Shown here: one piece after another, positions 33,425 through 43,004 of the stretch
Layout: every line of letters begins with the position of its first letter
Position numbering within the stretch: the stretch's first letter is position 1
Source of the DNA: Thalassospira alkalitolerans
GTDB taxonomy: Bacteria; Pseudomonadota; Alphaproteobacteria; Rhodospirillales; Thalassospiraceae
Assembly (NCBI RefSeq): GCF_002115745.1
Contig: NZ_JFKB01000005.1
Coordinates: 186,001 to 250,000, forward strand
Direction: 5' to 3'
DNA: 64,000 bases
The notes under the pieces: generated by a model
Told to the model about the DNA's origin: nothing
Databases searched by the model: none
The model's input: only the letters and a program-made list of their open reading frames with translations
Made by a program: the position numbers and the translations under genes

Positions 33425-34444
33425 TCAGGCGTTGTGTTGGCCGGTTTCGTCACTGCTTAGGTCTTTGTGTAACTCGGCGGCAATTGAAAATGATTTCAAC
33501 CGTGCCTCTTGGTCAAAGATATTGGCCGTCACCATGATTTCATCGGCCTTGGTCATATCGATGAAATCGCGCAGTTTTTTGCGCACGGTGTCGCGCCCGC
33601 CAATCGCGGCATAGCGCATGGCATGATCGACCCCGGCCTTTTCAACCCGGTTCCAGATATCATCCATCGATTTGACCGGTTTGGGCAATTGGCCTGGTGT
33701 GCCGCGCCTAAGGTTTAAAAATTGTTGCTGCATCGAGGTTGCGAGATATTCGCCTTCCTCGTCGGTATCGGCAGCAAAGAATCCCATCGCCGCAATGGCA
33801 TAAGGTTTATCAAGCTGATCGCTGGGTTCAAACCGATGACGATACAGGTTCAGCGCGTCCATCAGCATGTCAGGGGCAAAGTGGGAGGCAAAGGCAAAGG
33901 GCAGGCCAAGACGGGCGGCAAGATCGGCCGAGAACAGGCTGCTGCCCAAAAGCCATATCGGGACTTGTGATCCATATCCCGGCACCGCCCGGATCGGCGG
34001 ATTGCCTTCAAGCGGGGCAAGGAATTGCTGAACCTGAAGCACGTCCTGAATAAAGCGGTCTTCGCTGCCATGCATGTCACGGCGCAGGGCGGCGGCGGTG
34101 CGTTGATCGGTCCCCGGTGCGCGACCAATGCCAAGATCAATACGGCCGGGATAAAGCGCATCAAGGGTGCCGAATTGTTCGGCGATCACAAGCGGGGCAT
34201 GGTTGGGCAACATCACACCGCCCGATCCAACGCGGATGGTTTTGGTGCCTGCGGCCACATGGGACATGACGACCGAGGTTGCGGCACTGGCGATGCCGGG
34301 CATATTGTGATGTTCGGCCAGCCAGTAACGGTGAAAGCCAAGTTTTTCAGCATGTTGCGCCAGGCTAAGCGTATTGCGCAACGCATCGCGCGGATGTTCG
34401 CCTTCGTTGACCGGGCAAAGGTCGAGAACGGAAAAGGGGATCAT
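33425..34444 (-). CDS. LLM-class flavin-dependent oxidoreductase
   Basis: The 339-aa bacterial-luciferase-like monooxygenase has a TIM-barrel fold and uses reduced flavin. Landmarks of the single-subunit YhbW-type group are [15 protein letters not shown] at the start, [18 protein letters not shown] near 40, [40 protein letters not shown] near 75-115 and PIWLLGSS near 160. ATG 34444 has AGGA upstream; ten more open codons precede it. The substrate is unknown and no flavin reductase lies beside it. Confidence 0.9.
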   Translation of the reverse strand: MIPFSVLDLCPVNEGEHPRDALRNTLSLAQHAEKLGFHRYWLAEHHNMPGIASAATSVVMSHVAAGTKTIRVGSGGVMLPNHAPLVIAEQFGTLDALYPGRIDLGIGRAPGTDQRTAAALRRDMHGSEDRFIQDVLQVQQFLAPLEGNPPIRAVPGYGSQVPIWLLGSSLFSADLAARLGLPFAFASHFAPDMLMDALNLYRHRFEPSDQLDKPYAIAAMGFFAADTDEEGEYLATSMQQQFLNLRRGTPGQLPKPVKSMDDIWNRVEKAGVDHAMRYAAIGGRDTVRKKLRDFIDMTKADEIMVTANIFDQEARLKSFSIAAELHKDLSSDETGQHNA

Positions 34445-34646
34445 GAACCATATCCTGTTGGGCGCAGGCCACATATGGGCGCGCCAGATTGCATCGTTGA
34501 CGACTAATCTAGCCTAAAATCAGATGCTTGCCAGTCCATGACAGCGGGTTTTGCGTTTTGTTTCGCCAAATGGGGGCATTCCGCCATGTTCTATCGTGCT
34601 TATGCTTTGTCGATTTGGTGTCAGAAAGATTGATCCTGCCAATTGG

Positions 34647-35576
34647 TTAATCGGCGTTGTTGACGGGGGCGGATGGGGGTTCACTGGCAATGCGGTGTTC
34701 GTTCAGAGTACGGCTGACGAAATTGCGAAGAACCGTTGAAATATCACTGGCGCGATAGGCCAGTGCCAGATGCGCCATCGGAACATCGCCCGCGATCTTG
34801 CGATAGACCACGCCATTGACCTGTAATTGCGCCATGGCGGCAGGTACCAGTGAAAAGCCAAGTTCAGCCGCAACAAAATTGATCACCGATCCCAGTTGTG
34901 GCGCGCTTTGGCCCATCACCGGTTCAAATCCGGCAGCACGGCAGGCGGCAACGACAATATCGAAATGCGTTGGCCCGACGTGGCGCGGTGTCAGGATCAG
35001 GGCGTCATCGCGCAAGGTTTCCAAGGCGACCGTATCGTCAAGTGCGGCCGGATGACCGGCGGGCAGAACAATCAGCATCGGTTCTGATTTTAACCGGTGC
35101 AGGCGGATATTATCATTGGGGGTTGTTCCTTGGCGCAGGAAGACGGCATCAAGCTGTTCATCCTGGATCGCGTTCAAAAGACGGGCGGAATTGTTTTCTT
35201 CCAGCGTCATGTCAACGCCGGGATAGGACCGGCGGAAATCACGGAAGACGCGCGGGACGCTGGGGCTAAACGCTGCCGATGCGGTAAACCCGACCCGGAT
35301 CGAGCCGATTTCACCGCGCCCGGCGCGCTGGGCGGCACGGATCGCACGTTCGGCCATTTCGGGGAAATGTTGAACAATTTCGCGAAAGGCCAGCCCGGCC
35401 TGGGTCAAATTCGCGCCATGGGGGACACGGTGGAACAATTGTGTGCCGATCTCTTTTTCCAGATCGCGGATTTGTTGGCTAAGCGGTGGCTGGCCGATGC
35501 CGATCCGGGCGGCGGCACGGGTAAAGTTGCCTTCGCGGGCAACTTCGAGAAAATAGCGAATATGGCGCAATTCCAT
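34647..35576 (-). CDS. LysR-family regulator (YnfL-like)
   Basis: The 309-aa regulator has the LysR helix-turn-helix at residues 1-60 (MELRHIRYFLEVAREGNFTRAAARIGIGQPPLSQQI) and a periplasmic-binding-type effector domain (from about 90). It is divergent from an MFS exporter gene 111 nt away, the same arrangement as ynfL/ynfM in E. coli, so it probably controls that transporter. The short intergenic region holds a GGTATATATTGG stretch that could be part of a T-N11-A site. ATG 35576 is preferred over a start six codons upstream. Confidence 0.88.
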   Translation of the reverse strand: MELRHIRYFLEVAREGNFTRAAARIGIGQPPLSQQIRDLEKEIGTQLFHRVPHGANLTQAGLAFREIVQHFPEMAERAIRAAQRAGRGEIGSIRVGFTASAAFSPSVPRVFRDFRRSYPGVDMTLEENNSARLLNAIQDEQLDAVFLRQGTTPNDNIRLHRLKSEPMLIVLPAGHPAALDDTVALETLRDDALILTPRHVGPTHFDIVVAACRAAGFEPVMGQSAPQLGSVINFVAAELGFSLVPAAMAQLQVNGVVYRKIAGDVPMAHLALAYRASDISTVLRNFVSRTLNEHRIASEPPSAPVNNAD

Positions 35577-35687
35577 CCGGTATATCCAAAACATATCATG
35601 AATGACTGTGGTATATATTGGACGGATATCGGCAAAGCTGCAACCATGTGGCCATATCCGAGTATAAAAAAAGAACGAGGCCTTTTC

Positions 35688-36968
35688 ATGTGTGCAGATC
35701 GGGCAAAGATCCCCGCAGCGCAGCCTTTAACCGTTGATGGCGTGCAACCGCCCGCAATGGCCGAGCCGATCTATACCGAGCCGGGATCCCCCGAATATCG
35801 GCGGATCAGTCTGGCGCTGTTTTTGGCGGGTTATGCGACGTTTTCGTTGATTTATTGCGTGCAACCTTTGTTGCCGGAACTGGCGCGGGATTTTGCCGTC
35901 AGCCCGGCGGAAAGTTCGCTGGCGCTGTCGCTTGCCACCGGGTTTTTGGCTTTTGCCATTTTGCTGGCCGGGGCGGTGTCCGAGGCGTTTGGGCGCAAAC
36001 AATTGATGTTTGCGTCGATGTGCGGGGCGTCATTGTTAAACCTGATCGCGCCGGTGTTATCGGATTGGCATGCGTTTTTGGTGGTGCGTGCGCTGGAAGG
36101 CCTGATTTTAGGTGGTGTTCCGGCGGTTGCCATGGCCTATTTGGCCGAAGAAATGCACCCGCGCGGCCTTGGCACCACCATGGGGATTTATATCAGCGGC
36201 ACGGCCCTTGGCGGTATGAGTGGCCGTGTGGTGATTGGACTGTTAACCGATATGGTTGGCTGGCATTTAGCACTTGGCGCGATGGGGGCGCTTGGTTTGG
36301 CCGCAGCGATTGGTTTTGCCGTGTTGTTGCCGCCATCGCGTAATTTTGTCCGTCGGCCCGGTTTTCAATTGCGCTATCATATTCGGGCCTGGGAACAGCA
36401 TTTGCGCCATCCCGGTTTGCCGTTTGTGTTCCTGATCGGGGCCTTTGCCATGGGGTGCTTTGTCACGATCTATAACTATGCCGGGTTTCGGTTGTCCGAG
36501 GCCCCCTTTAACCTTAGCCAGGGGCAGATCAGCCTGATTTTCGTGGTTTATCTGTGTGGCATGGTGACGTCATCGATTGCCGGGGCGATGTCAGACCGTG
36601 TCGGGCGCGGGCCGGTTTTGCTGGGCGGGATTGTGATTGCCGGGGCCGGGGTGGCGATAACGCTGCTAAGCAGTCTTTGGGGCATGATCGGCGGGATCAT
36701 GGTGTTGACCAGTGGATTTTTTGTTGCCCATTCGGTGGCGAGTGGCTGGGTCGGGCGCATGGCCAAACAATCCAAGGGCCATGCATCGTCGTTGTATTTG
36801 CTGGCGTATTATTTGGGCTCCAGCATCATGGGATCGGTGGGGGGCTGGTTCTGGTCGCATGGCGGGTGGAATGCGGTGGCGGGTTTTGCCGGTACGCTTT
36901 TGGTCGGGGCTGCGATTTGCGGGCTTTATCTTTGGCGTGCGGCACGCCGGGAAGGGGCCGTGGCGTAA
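35688..36968 (+). CDS. MFS transporter (YnfM-like efflux)
   Basis: The 426-aa protein has a 45-residue polar N-terminus and twelve predicted helices. Signature parts are FSLIYCVQPLLPELARDF near residue 60, the loop 2-3 motif SEAFGRKQLM near 102, RALEGLILGGVPAVAMAYLAEEMHPRGLG near 130-158 and MSDRVGRGPVLLGG near 300. These fit the DHA-type YnfM/AraJ-like exporters. GAGG lies 8 nt before ATG 35688; the much longer upstream open frame is a shadow of the LysR gene. It exports an unknown metabolite or drug. Confidence 0.88.
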   Translation: MCADRAKIPAAQPLTVDGVQPPAMAEPIYTEPGSPEYRRISLALFLAGYATFSLIYCVQPLLPELARDFAVSPAESSLALSLATGFLAFAILLAGAVSEAFGRKQLMFASMCGASLLNLIAPVLSDWHAFLVVRALEGLILGGVPAVAMAYLAEEMHPRGLGTTMGIYISGTALGGMSGRVVIGLLTDMVGWHLALGAMGALGLAAAIGFAVLLPPSRNFVRRPGFQLRYHIRAWEQHLRHPGLPFVFLIGAFAMGCFVTIYNYAGFRLSEAPFNLSQGQISLIFVVYLCGMVTSSIAGAMSDRVGRGPVLLGGIVIAGAGVAITLLSSLWGMIGGIMVLTSGFFVAHSVASGWVGRMAKQSKGHASSLYLLAYYLGSSIMGSVGGWFWSHGGWNAVAGFAGTLLVGAAICGLYLWRAARREGAVA

Positions 36969-37002
36969 TCGGTGATTTTGCCGCGGGTCAAAAGGATATC
37001 AA

Positions 37003-37038
37003 AAATAAACCCCCGCCAATCTGGACGGGGATTTATTT
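37003..37038. terminator. Bidirectional terminator between the MFS gene and cysK
   Basis: AAATAAACCCCCG pairs with CGGGGATTTATTT over a 10-nt loop with one mismatch. It is flanked by AT-rich DNA and lies between convergent genes. Confidence 0.75.
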
Positions 37039-37060
37039 CGGTTGTTGTCTGGGACCGAAC

Positions 37061-38059
37061 CTAAAGCCAATCCGGGCTTGGCAGGCCTTTTTCCTTAAGG
37101 AATTCCGGGTTCCAAAGTTTGCTTTGGTAACGTGTGCCAAGGTCACATAAAATGGTGACGATGGTTTTACCCGGACCAAGTTCACGGGCGAGGCGCACCG
37201 CACCGGCAATGTTGATACCGGTTGATCCGCCCATGCACAGGCCTTCTTCCTTTAGCAGGTCAAAGACGATCGGCAGCATTTCATCATCTGAAATCTGGAA
37301 CGGATGATCAATCGTGATGCCGTCAAGGTTGGCGGTAATGCGGCCCTGACCGATCCCTTCGGAGATCGAGCTGCCTTCGGATTTCAATTCGCCGAATTTA
37401 TAGTGGCTGTAAAGCGCCGCCCCCATCGGATCGGCAAGGCCGATCTGGATGTTTTTGTTGCGGTCTTTAAGTGCCATGGAAACACCGGCCAGCGTGCCGC
37501 CGGTGCCAACCGCACAGATAAAGCCATCCACCGTACCGTCGGTCTGTTCCCAGATTTCAGGGCCGGTGGTGTCGATATGGCCCTGACGGTTGGCGACGTT
37601 ATCGAACTGGTTGGCCCAGATGGCACCATTTGGTTCAGATTTTGCCAGTTCTTTGGCCAGACGTCGCGACACATGGACATAGTTGTTCTGATCGCGATAG
37701 GGCACAGCCGGGACTTCGCGCAGATCAGCACCCAGCAAACGCAAAAGGTCTTTCTTTTCCTGGCTTTGCGTTTCCGGGATGACAATCACCGTGCGATAAC
37801 CCAGCGCATTGCCGACAACGGCCAAACCAATGCCGGTATTGCCAGCGGTTCCTTCGACGATGACGCCGCCGGGTTTCAGAAGACCGCGTTTTTCCGCGTC
37901 ACGAATGATGGCAAGAGCAGCGCGGTCTTTGACCGATCCGCCCGGATTGGCATATTCCGCCTTGCCCAGAATGGTGCAGCCCGTCAGCTCGGAAACTTTT
38001 TTAAGTTTCACAAGCGGGGTGCGACCAATGGCTTCGATGGTGCCATTGCGAATGTCCAT
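37061..38059 (-). CDS. cysK: Cysteine synthase A (O-acetylserine sulfhydrylase)
   Basis: The PLP enzyme makes cysteine from O-acetylserine and sulfide. The 332-aa protein has the Schiff-base lysine in NPGGSVKDRAA near residue 43, EGTAGNTGIGLAVVG near 69-83, the phosphate loop VGTGGTLAG near 185 and the C-terminal CMGGSTGINIAGA. TAGNTG instead of TSGNTG and the longer length place it in the cysteine synthase A subgroup common in alphaproteobacteria and fungi. ATG 38059 has GGAG 6 nt upstream. Upstream DNA (38060-38184) is AT-rich with CACAAA repeats and likely holds the promoter. Confidence 0.9.
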   Translation of the reverse strand: MDIRNGTIEAIGRTPLVKLKKVSELTGCTILGKAEYANPGGSVKDRAALAIIRDAEKRGLLKPGGVIVEGTAGNTGIGLAVVGNALGYRTVIVIPETQSQEKKDLLRLLGADLREVPAVPYRDQNNYVHVSRRLAKELAKSEPNGAIWANQFDNVANRQGHIDTTGPEIWEQTDGTVDGFICAVGTGGTLAGVSMALKDRNKNIQIGLADPMGAALYSHYKFGELKSEGSSISEGIGQGRITANLDGITIDHPFQISDDEMLPIVFDLLKEEGLCMGGSTGINIAGAVRLARELGPGKTIVTILCDLGTRYQSKLWNPEFLKEKGLPSPDWL

Positions 38060-38184
38060 GACAGACTCCAAGCGTGGTTAAATTTAAATTCTGTTGCCTG
38101 TTGAGTGGGCTATTTATACACAAAAGTCAATATGGTTTAAAAATTACCACGTAAAAATTGTGTCAAATTTTATATAAACACAAA

Positions 38185-38820
38185 TCATGTGTTGTTTGTG
38201 TTTTTCGGAGCATTTCCGCGCAATCGGTCGCGGTTCAGCATCAGCCATTGAATGGCAATCATCGCCGTTGCATTGCAGAGTTGCCCCTTTTGCAACATGG
38301 CAAAGCATTCGTCGGCTGAAACCGTATAAACCCGAATGTCTTCGCCTTCATCCGCAAGGCCATGAAGACCACCGGCCTTTGTCGCATCCACCGGGCCATA
38401 ATACAGGGTGACGGTTTCGGTTGAGCAACCCGGTGTGACATAGTAGCGCGAAATCAATTCAAGCGGGCCATTGATCGTGCAACCGGATTCTTCCATCGTT
38501 TCGCGATGGGCGACGTCTTGCATTTCTTCGCCGTCTTCAACAATGCCAGCGACGATTTCGTTTAACCAAAGCGGCATGTCGGGAAAGTGTTGATGGACCG
38601 AAATAGCACCCGGGCGGAATTGTTCGATCAAGACAACCTCGTCGCGGATTGGATCATAGGGCAGCACCGCGACCGCATGACCGCGTTCAAGGATTTCCCG
38701 TTGAAGGACCGCACTTTGGCCGCCGTCAAACAACCGATGCCGAAGTTTATAGACATCAAGTTTGAAATGTCCGTCCCAACCGCGTTTGCGGCTGATGATT
38801 TCGTAATCCATGTGATCCAT
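38185..38820 (-). CDS. NUDIX hydrolase, ADP-ribose pyrophosphatase type
   Basis: The 211-aa hydrolase probably splits ADP-ribose into AMP and ribose-5-phosphate. The full NUDIX box GX5EX7REXXEEXG is present as GIVEDGEEMQDVAHRETMEESG near residues 92-113, and PGCSTETVTLYYG downstream matches the NudF/TrgB subgroup. The N-terminal segment with LRHRLFDGGQSAVLQREILERG is also typical. It is cytoplasmic and magnesium-dependent by family. It lies upstream of cysK on the same strand with a 125-nt gap, so it is probably independent. Confidence 0.9.
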   Translation of the reverse strand: MDHMDYEIISRKRGWDGHFKLDVYKLRHRLFDGGQSAVLQREILERGHAVAVLPYDPIRDEVVLIEQFRPGAISVHQHFPDMPLWLNEIVAGIVEDGEEMQDVAHRETMEESGCTINGPLELISRYYVTPGCSTETVTLYYGPVDATKAGGLHGLADEGEDIRVYTVSADECFAMLQKGQLCNATAMIAIQWLMLNRDRLRGNAPKNTNNT

Positions 38821-39127
38821 AAATTCTATCCGGCTAAGCTATTGGAACTTCAGTTCTGTTGACAACATATAGATCATGGTTTCACAACAGGTTTGTGAAG
38901 ATAAGAGGGCAGTTCTGCATCGCAGGTAACCGATGACTTTCAGGATATCGTGCCAAAAGTCATTTGGCAAAAATGATGCAATCAAATAGCGAGGCGACCG
39001 GGCAAGTGCGTATTTTAATCATTTTTAATATAGTGTAACCTTTGATTAGATATCGCGCAGAGCGACCGCAAGCTAAACTGATTTAAGGGGCGCGTTAAAT
39101 CGCATTACCGGGGACAATAAGGTTTTG
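38821..39127. other. Divergent intergenic region
   Basis: This 307-bp gap lies between the NUDIX gene and the PAS-GGDEF gene and holds their divergent promoters. It contains a TTGACAACATAT stretch near 38859 and an AT-rich block at 39015-39045. I see no RNA gene, repeat or clear operator. Confidence 0.45.
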
Positions 39128-40762
39128 ATGCGATTCGAACCGACAGAAATTGCGCGTCTTTATGGACGATCGCGGGTGGGAGTTGTCGTACACAGGGATT
39201 TGATAGCTGTGTACGTCAATGATGCCTATGCGAATATGCTGGGCCGCAAGGACACGAAGGATTTCATGTCCGAACCTGATTTGCGGCAATACATCCCCCC
39301 GAGTTTCCATTTCGAAGCTGGAAAACTGGCCTATGAGTTTCAGGACGCCAACGGGTTTCACGGCTGGAAAAAGGTTTACAATATCCGGACTGACGGAAAA
39401 CCGGTCTGGATGGAAATCAGTGATGAAACCGTTGAATGGGGCGATTCCAACGCGGTCCTGACCACAGCCCAATTGATCGATAACGGGACAACGGCCATGC
39501 AGGTTGATCATATGCTGGGTCGGTCCTTTATCGGTGTGATGGTTCATCGCGATATGACGGCCCTTTATGTCAATGATGCCTTTGCGCATTTGATGGGGGC
39601 TGAAAATGCCAGCGCCTTTATGGAAAAGCCCGATGTCCTGCGTTTTATCCCCGAAGTCGACAAGGAACGCGCCCTTAAACATGTGGCGGCAATCCTGCAC
39701 GGCGATCGCGAAGGGGAGCGTCACCGGGTGCAGGACATTTTGGATGATGGCAGTGCCGTTTGGCGTGATTTAACCGACGAACGTATTCTTTGGCATGATG
39801 GCCAAGCCGCTATTTTGACCACGGCGCATGATGTGCGCGATGAAGTCGAAATGAACAAGGCATTGATGCGGAGCAAGGCCGGGTTGGAAGAAGCGGTTAC
39901 CGAAGTCATCCGCATGGTGCCCTCGGCCGTCGGGATGCTTGATACCCGTCAGGACGTTGCCCATTACAATCGTGAATTTGCCCGCCTGTTCGGGGCGGGG
40001 GATATGGACGGCGACGGTCCGCTGACATTTGAAATTGATATTCTGCGGGGCATGTATGCCTTGATGATCAAAAGTGGCCATGGGCATGCCAATATTGAAA
40101 GTGCGCAAACCCCATCTGGATGCCATGCCGATATCCGCATGAATTTGATGGAAGATGGCGGGGTGATGGTATCGGCACTTGATATCTCTAGCCACAAGCG
40201 CAAGGAACAGCACCTTGATACTTTGGCATCGACCGATCCGCTGACCGGTGCCTTGAACCGGCGCGGGTTTGAATCTGCGGTCAGTCGCCTGCGCGAAATT
40301 CGCCAGTTGAAAGGCAAGGTTTGGCAATTTGGTCTGGTGGTGCTTGATCTTGACCATTTCAAGAATGTCAACGACACCCATGGCCATTCCGCCGGGGATC
40401 GTATTCTGGAAAAGGTTGCGCTGACTTTGCGTCAGGCATTGCGTGATGACGATCTTGTCGTCCGGCTGGGCGGCGAGGAATTTGCCGTTCTTTTGCCATC
40501 CGCAACAGCGGCCGTTACCAAGCGCATTGCAGATCGTCTGGCAACGATGATTAGGGCCATCGAAGTGTCGGCCGAGGCATCTGAAGATCAAGCTGTCAGT
40601 ATTACGGCGAGCTTTGGCGTTACCGTCGGTGGTGAATTGCGTGGGCAGTTTGTCGAACTTGATCAGGCACTTTTGACAGCCGACCGGGCGATGTATGCTG
40701 CCAAGGATGCGGGGCGAGACGGCATTAAATTCCTGATATTCGATGATCAGGTCGACAACTGA
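39128..40762 (+). CDS. PAS-domain diguanylate cyclase
   Basis: The 544-aa cytoplasmic protein has two related PAS-like domains in tandem (about residues 15-110 and 130-245, each with VVHRD or MVHRDM followed by YVNDAYA or YVNDAFAHLMG). A third sensor region follows (270-365), then a GGDEF domain (375-535). The active site is RLGGEEFAV, and the product-inhibition site RDDD lies five residues before it, so it should be active and feedback-controlled. It makes c-di-GMP in response to a signal sensed by the PAS domains. No transmembrane segment is seen. Confidence 0.9.
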   Translation: MRFEPTEIARLYGRSRVGVVVHRDLIAVYVNDAYANMLGRKDTKDFMSEPDLRQYIPPSFHFEAGKLAYEFQDANGFHGWKKVYNIRTDGKPVWMEISDETVEWGDSNAVLTTAQLIDNGTTAMQVDHMLGRSFIGVMVHRDMTALYVNDAFAHLMGAENASAFMEKPDVLRFIPEVDKERALKHVAAILHGDREGERHRVQDILDDGSAVWRDLTDERILWHDGQAAILTTAHDVRDEVEMNKALMRSKAGLEEAVTEVIRMVPSAVGMLDTRQDVAHYNREFARLFGAGDMDGDGPLTFEIDILRGMYALMIKSGHGHANIESAQTPSGCHADIRMNLMEDGGVMVSALDISSHKRKEQHLDTLASTDPLTGALNRRGFESAVSRLREIRQLKGKVWQFGLVVLDLDHFKNVNDTHGHSAGDRILEKVALTLRQALRDDDLVVRLGGEEFAVLLPSATAAVTKRIADRLATMIRAIEVSAEASEDQAVSITASFGVTVGGELRGQFVELDQALLTADRAMYAAKDAGRDGIKFLIFDDQVDN

Positions 40763-40809
40763 TCCGGACTGAATTACCGTTTTGCTTTGCGTAATATGGC
40801 GGGCAAACA

Positions 40810-41319
40810 ATGATCATTCGTGAAATGGTATTGGCGGACGGCGGTGCGGTTATTGATATCTATAACCGGGCGTTGCGTTCCGGACATGCATCCTTTCAGG
40901 AAAATGGCGGAACGTGGTCGGAGTGGGATGGGGGGCACCTGTTGCATTGTCGTTATGTTGCGGATGATGGCGGTGGAAAAGTCCTTGGATGGGCCGGGTT
41001 ATCTTCCGTATCAGGGCGCTGTGCCTATGCCGGTGTGGCCGAGATATCGGTTTATGTCGATCCTGATTGTCAGGGGCAGGGAATTGGCCGCCAGTTATTA
41101 GCTGCGCTTGTCGAAGGTTCAGAACAGCATGGCATCTGGACGTTGCAGGCGGGTATTTTTCCGGAAAACAGCGGCAGTGTTGCCCTTCATCAAAAGCATG
41201 GCTTTGAAATTCTGTGCCGACGCCATGGTTTTGGTCGCATGACATATGGTTCGATGCAGGGGCAGTGGCGTGATGTCTTGTTGTTGGAACGGCGCAGCAA
41301 GCTTGTTGGCATCGACTAG
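40810..41319 (+). CDS. GNAT acetyltransferase of the phosphinothricin acetyltransferase group
   Basis: The 169-aa enzyme has the Pat/MnaT layout. The N-terminal IREMVLADGGAVIDIYNRALRSGHASF is followed by motif A AEISVYVDPDCQGQGIGRQLLAAL (about residues 78-100), then LQAGIFPENSGSVALHQKHGFEI and GQWRDVLLLER at the end. Members acetylate amino-acid analogues such as methionine sulfone or phosphinothricin. It is about 47 nt after the diguanylate cyclase on the same strand but functionally unrelated. Confidence 0.88.
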   Translation: MIIREMVLADGGAVIDIYNRALRSGHASFQENGGTWSEWDGGHLLHCRYVADDGGGKVLGWAGLSSVSGRCAYAGVAEISVYVDPDCQGQGIGRQLLAALVEGSEQHGIWTLQAGIFPENSGSVALHQKHGFEILCRRHGFGRMTYGSMQGQWRDVLLLERRSKLVGID

Positions 41320-41473
41320 GTCTTGAACCGGGCTACATTGGCGGATCGCCTGAAAATCGCCGGAAATCTGCGTAAAAACCCTTGGATCATCTGGAAATTC
41401 GCCCGCCGATACGCTAAGCAGCAAGAACGCCCACGAAATGCATAGCAAATAAACCACACAGGAGAGCGCCACC

Positions 41474-42934
41474 GTGAATGAGATCAGCAAAATTGCGCCG
41501 GTCGCAATTTGGGATAATTTCCAGAAGCTTTGCGATACCCCGCGTCCCTCGACCAAGGAAGAAGCTGTTTTGCAGCTTTTGGAAAAGATGGCCGATGCCA
41601 AGGGTTTCAGTCATTTCCGCGACAGCGGCAGCAACCTTGTGATTTCCGTCCCGGCCAAGCCGGGATTTGAAAACCGCAAGATGGTCATCCTGCAATCCCA
41701 TGTCGATATGGTCACCCAGGCCAATAGCGGTTCATCGCATAATTTCGATACCGACCCGATCCGTATGGTGATGGACGGTGACTGGATCACGGCCGATAAT
41801 ACGACGCTGGGGGCCGATAACGGTATTGGCGCTGCGGCCATGATGGGCTTTATGACGGATGACAGTTTGGAGCATGGTCCGCTGGAATTGCTGTTTACGG
41901 TGGACGAGGAACGCGGCCTTACCGGGGCGATGAACCTTGAGCCGGGCCGTCTTAAGGGTGATATCCTTCTGAACCTTGATACCGAGGATGAATACGAGCT
42001 TTGCGTTGGCTGTGCCGGTGGTGGCGATCTGGTCGCAAGCTTTGCCTATACGCCCGAAGCCGTTGGCGGCGGACAGGTGGCGCGTGACATCGCGTTGACC
42101 GGTCTTAAGGGCGGTCATTCGGGCATCGATATTATTCTGGGCCTTGGCAATGCCAACAAGCTGATGGCGCGCTTTCTGCGCACAGCCATTCGTGAATTCG
42201 GTGTTCGGATTGTGACAATCAATGCCGGTACGGCACGTAATGCGATCCCGCGTGAATCATTTGCGACCGTTGTGTTGCCATCAGACAAGGCCGATGATTT
42301 TGATGCCGCAGTTGCGCGTTTTGGCGCGGAAGTAAAAGACGAAATCGGTACGATTGAACCCAATTTCGCCATTGCTGCCAAGGATGCGGACCTTCCGAAG
42401 GCAGCAATGAGTGCGGGTGATTCCAAGCGTTTCAATAATGCCGTCACCGGGGCACCGAATGGTGTTCACGCCATGAGCACCAGCGTTGAAGGCGTGGTTG
42501 AAACATCGATCAATCTTGCCATTGTCAAACTTGCGGATGGCAAGGCCAATGTGACCTTATCCGCACGCAGTTCGATCAATTCGGCACGTGATGCCATCCG
42601 TGAAACGGCAACGGCAGTGTTTGAAAATATCGGTGCAACGGTTACCTGGGGCGATGCCTATCCGGGGTGGAAGCCAAATGCCGATAGCGAAGTCGTTAAT
42701 ATGATGAAAGCCGTTCATCGCGACATGTTTGGCAAAGACCCGGAAATTCGCGTTATTCATGCCGGTTTGGAATGCGGTGTGCTTGGTTCAAAATATCCGC
42801 ATTGGGATATGGTTTCGTTCGGGCCGACAATCAAACGCGCACACAGCCCCGATGAATGCGTCCATGTGCCAAGTGTTCTGCGGTTTTGGGATTATCTTTT
42901 GGCGGCGTTGAAGGCGGTCCCGGTCAAGAACTGA
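41474..42934 (+). CDS. pepD: Aminoacyl-histidine dipeptidase (M20 family)
   Basis: The 486-aa metallodipeptidase cleaves Xaa-His dipeptides such as carnosine. Metal and catalytic motifs are present: QSHVDMV near residue 76, LGADNGIGAA near 116 with the bridging Asp, DEERGLTGAM near 146 with the catalytic Glu, and HAGLECGVLGSKYP near 432. GTG 41474 follows GAGAGCGCC. The convergent J-domain gene ends 60 nt beyond, with a hairpin between. Confidence 0.92.
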   Translation: MNEISKIAPVAIWDNFQKLCDTPRPSTKEEAVLQLLEKMADAKGFSHFRDSGSNLVISVPAKPGFENRKMVILQSHVDMVTQANSGSSHNFDTDPIRMVMDGDWITADNTTLGADNGIGAAAMMGFMTDDSLEHGPLELLFTVDEERGLTGAMNLEPGRLKGDILLNLDTEDEYELCVGCAGGGDLVASFAYTPEAVGGGQVARDIALTGLKGGHSGIDIILGLGNANKLMARFLRTAIREFGVRIVTINAGTARNAIPRESFATVVLPSDKADDFDAAVARFGAEVKDEIGTIEPNFAIAAKDADLPKAAMSAGDSKRFNNAVTGAPNGVHAMSTSVEGVVETSINLAIVKLADGKANVTLSARSSINSARDAIRETATAVFENIGATVTWGDAYPGWKPNADSEVVNMMKAVHRDMFGKDPEIRVIHAGLECGVLGSKYPHWDMVSFGPTIKRAHSPDECVHVPSVLRFWDYLLAALKAVPVKN

Positions 42935-42968
42935 TCAATCGGATCTGGCACCCAAAGAACAAGATTTT

Positions 42969-43004
42969 GTTGCGACTGATCGTGTGTTTGCGGTCAGTCG
43001 CAAC
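42969..43004. terminator. Hairpin between convergent pepD and the J-domain gene
   Basis: GTTGCGACTGA pairs perfectly with TCAGTCGCAAC over a 14-nt loop. It overlaps the last codons of the J-domain gene and is followed by TGTTTGTGG on the plus strand. Confidence 0.65.

Noticed and set aside
35097-35687. Long 5' extension of the MFS transporter frame (197 codons)
   Set aside because: It is the antisense shadow of the LysR gene. The real start at 35688 has GAGG at good spacing and the extension has no protein-like character.
38060-38184. Possible SAM or cysteine-type riboswitch before cysK (also looked for before metC)
   Set aside because: The leaders are short and AT-rich, with no conserved riboswitch core that I can recognise.
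40810-41319. Antibiotic or herbicide resistance by phosphinothricin acetylation
   Set aside because: The family is broad and mostly acetylates amino-acid analogues, so a resistance function cannot be inferred from the sequence.
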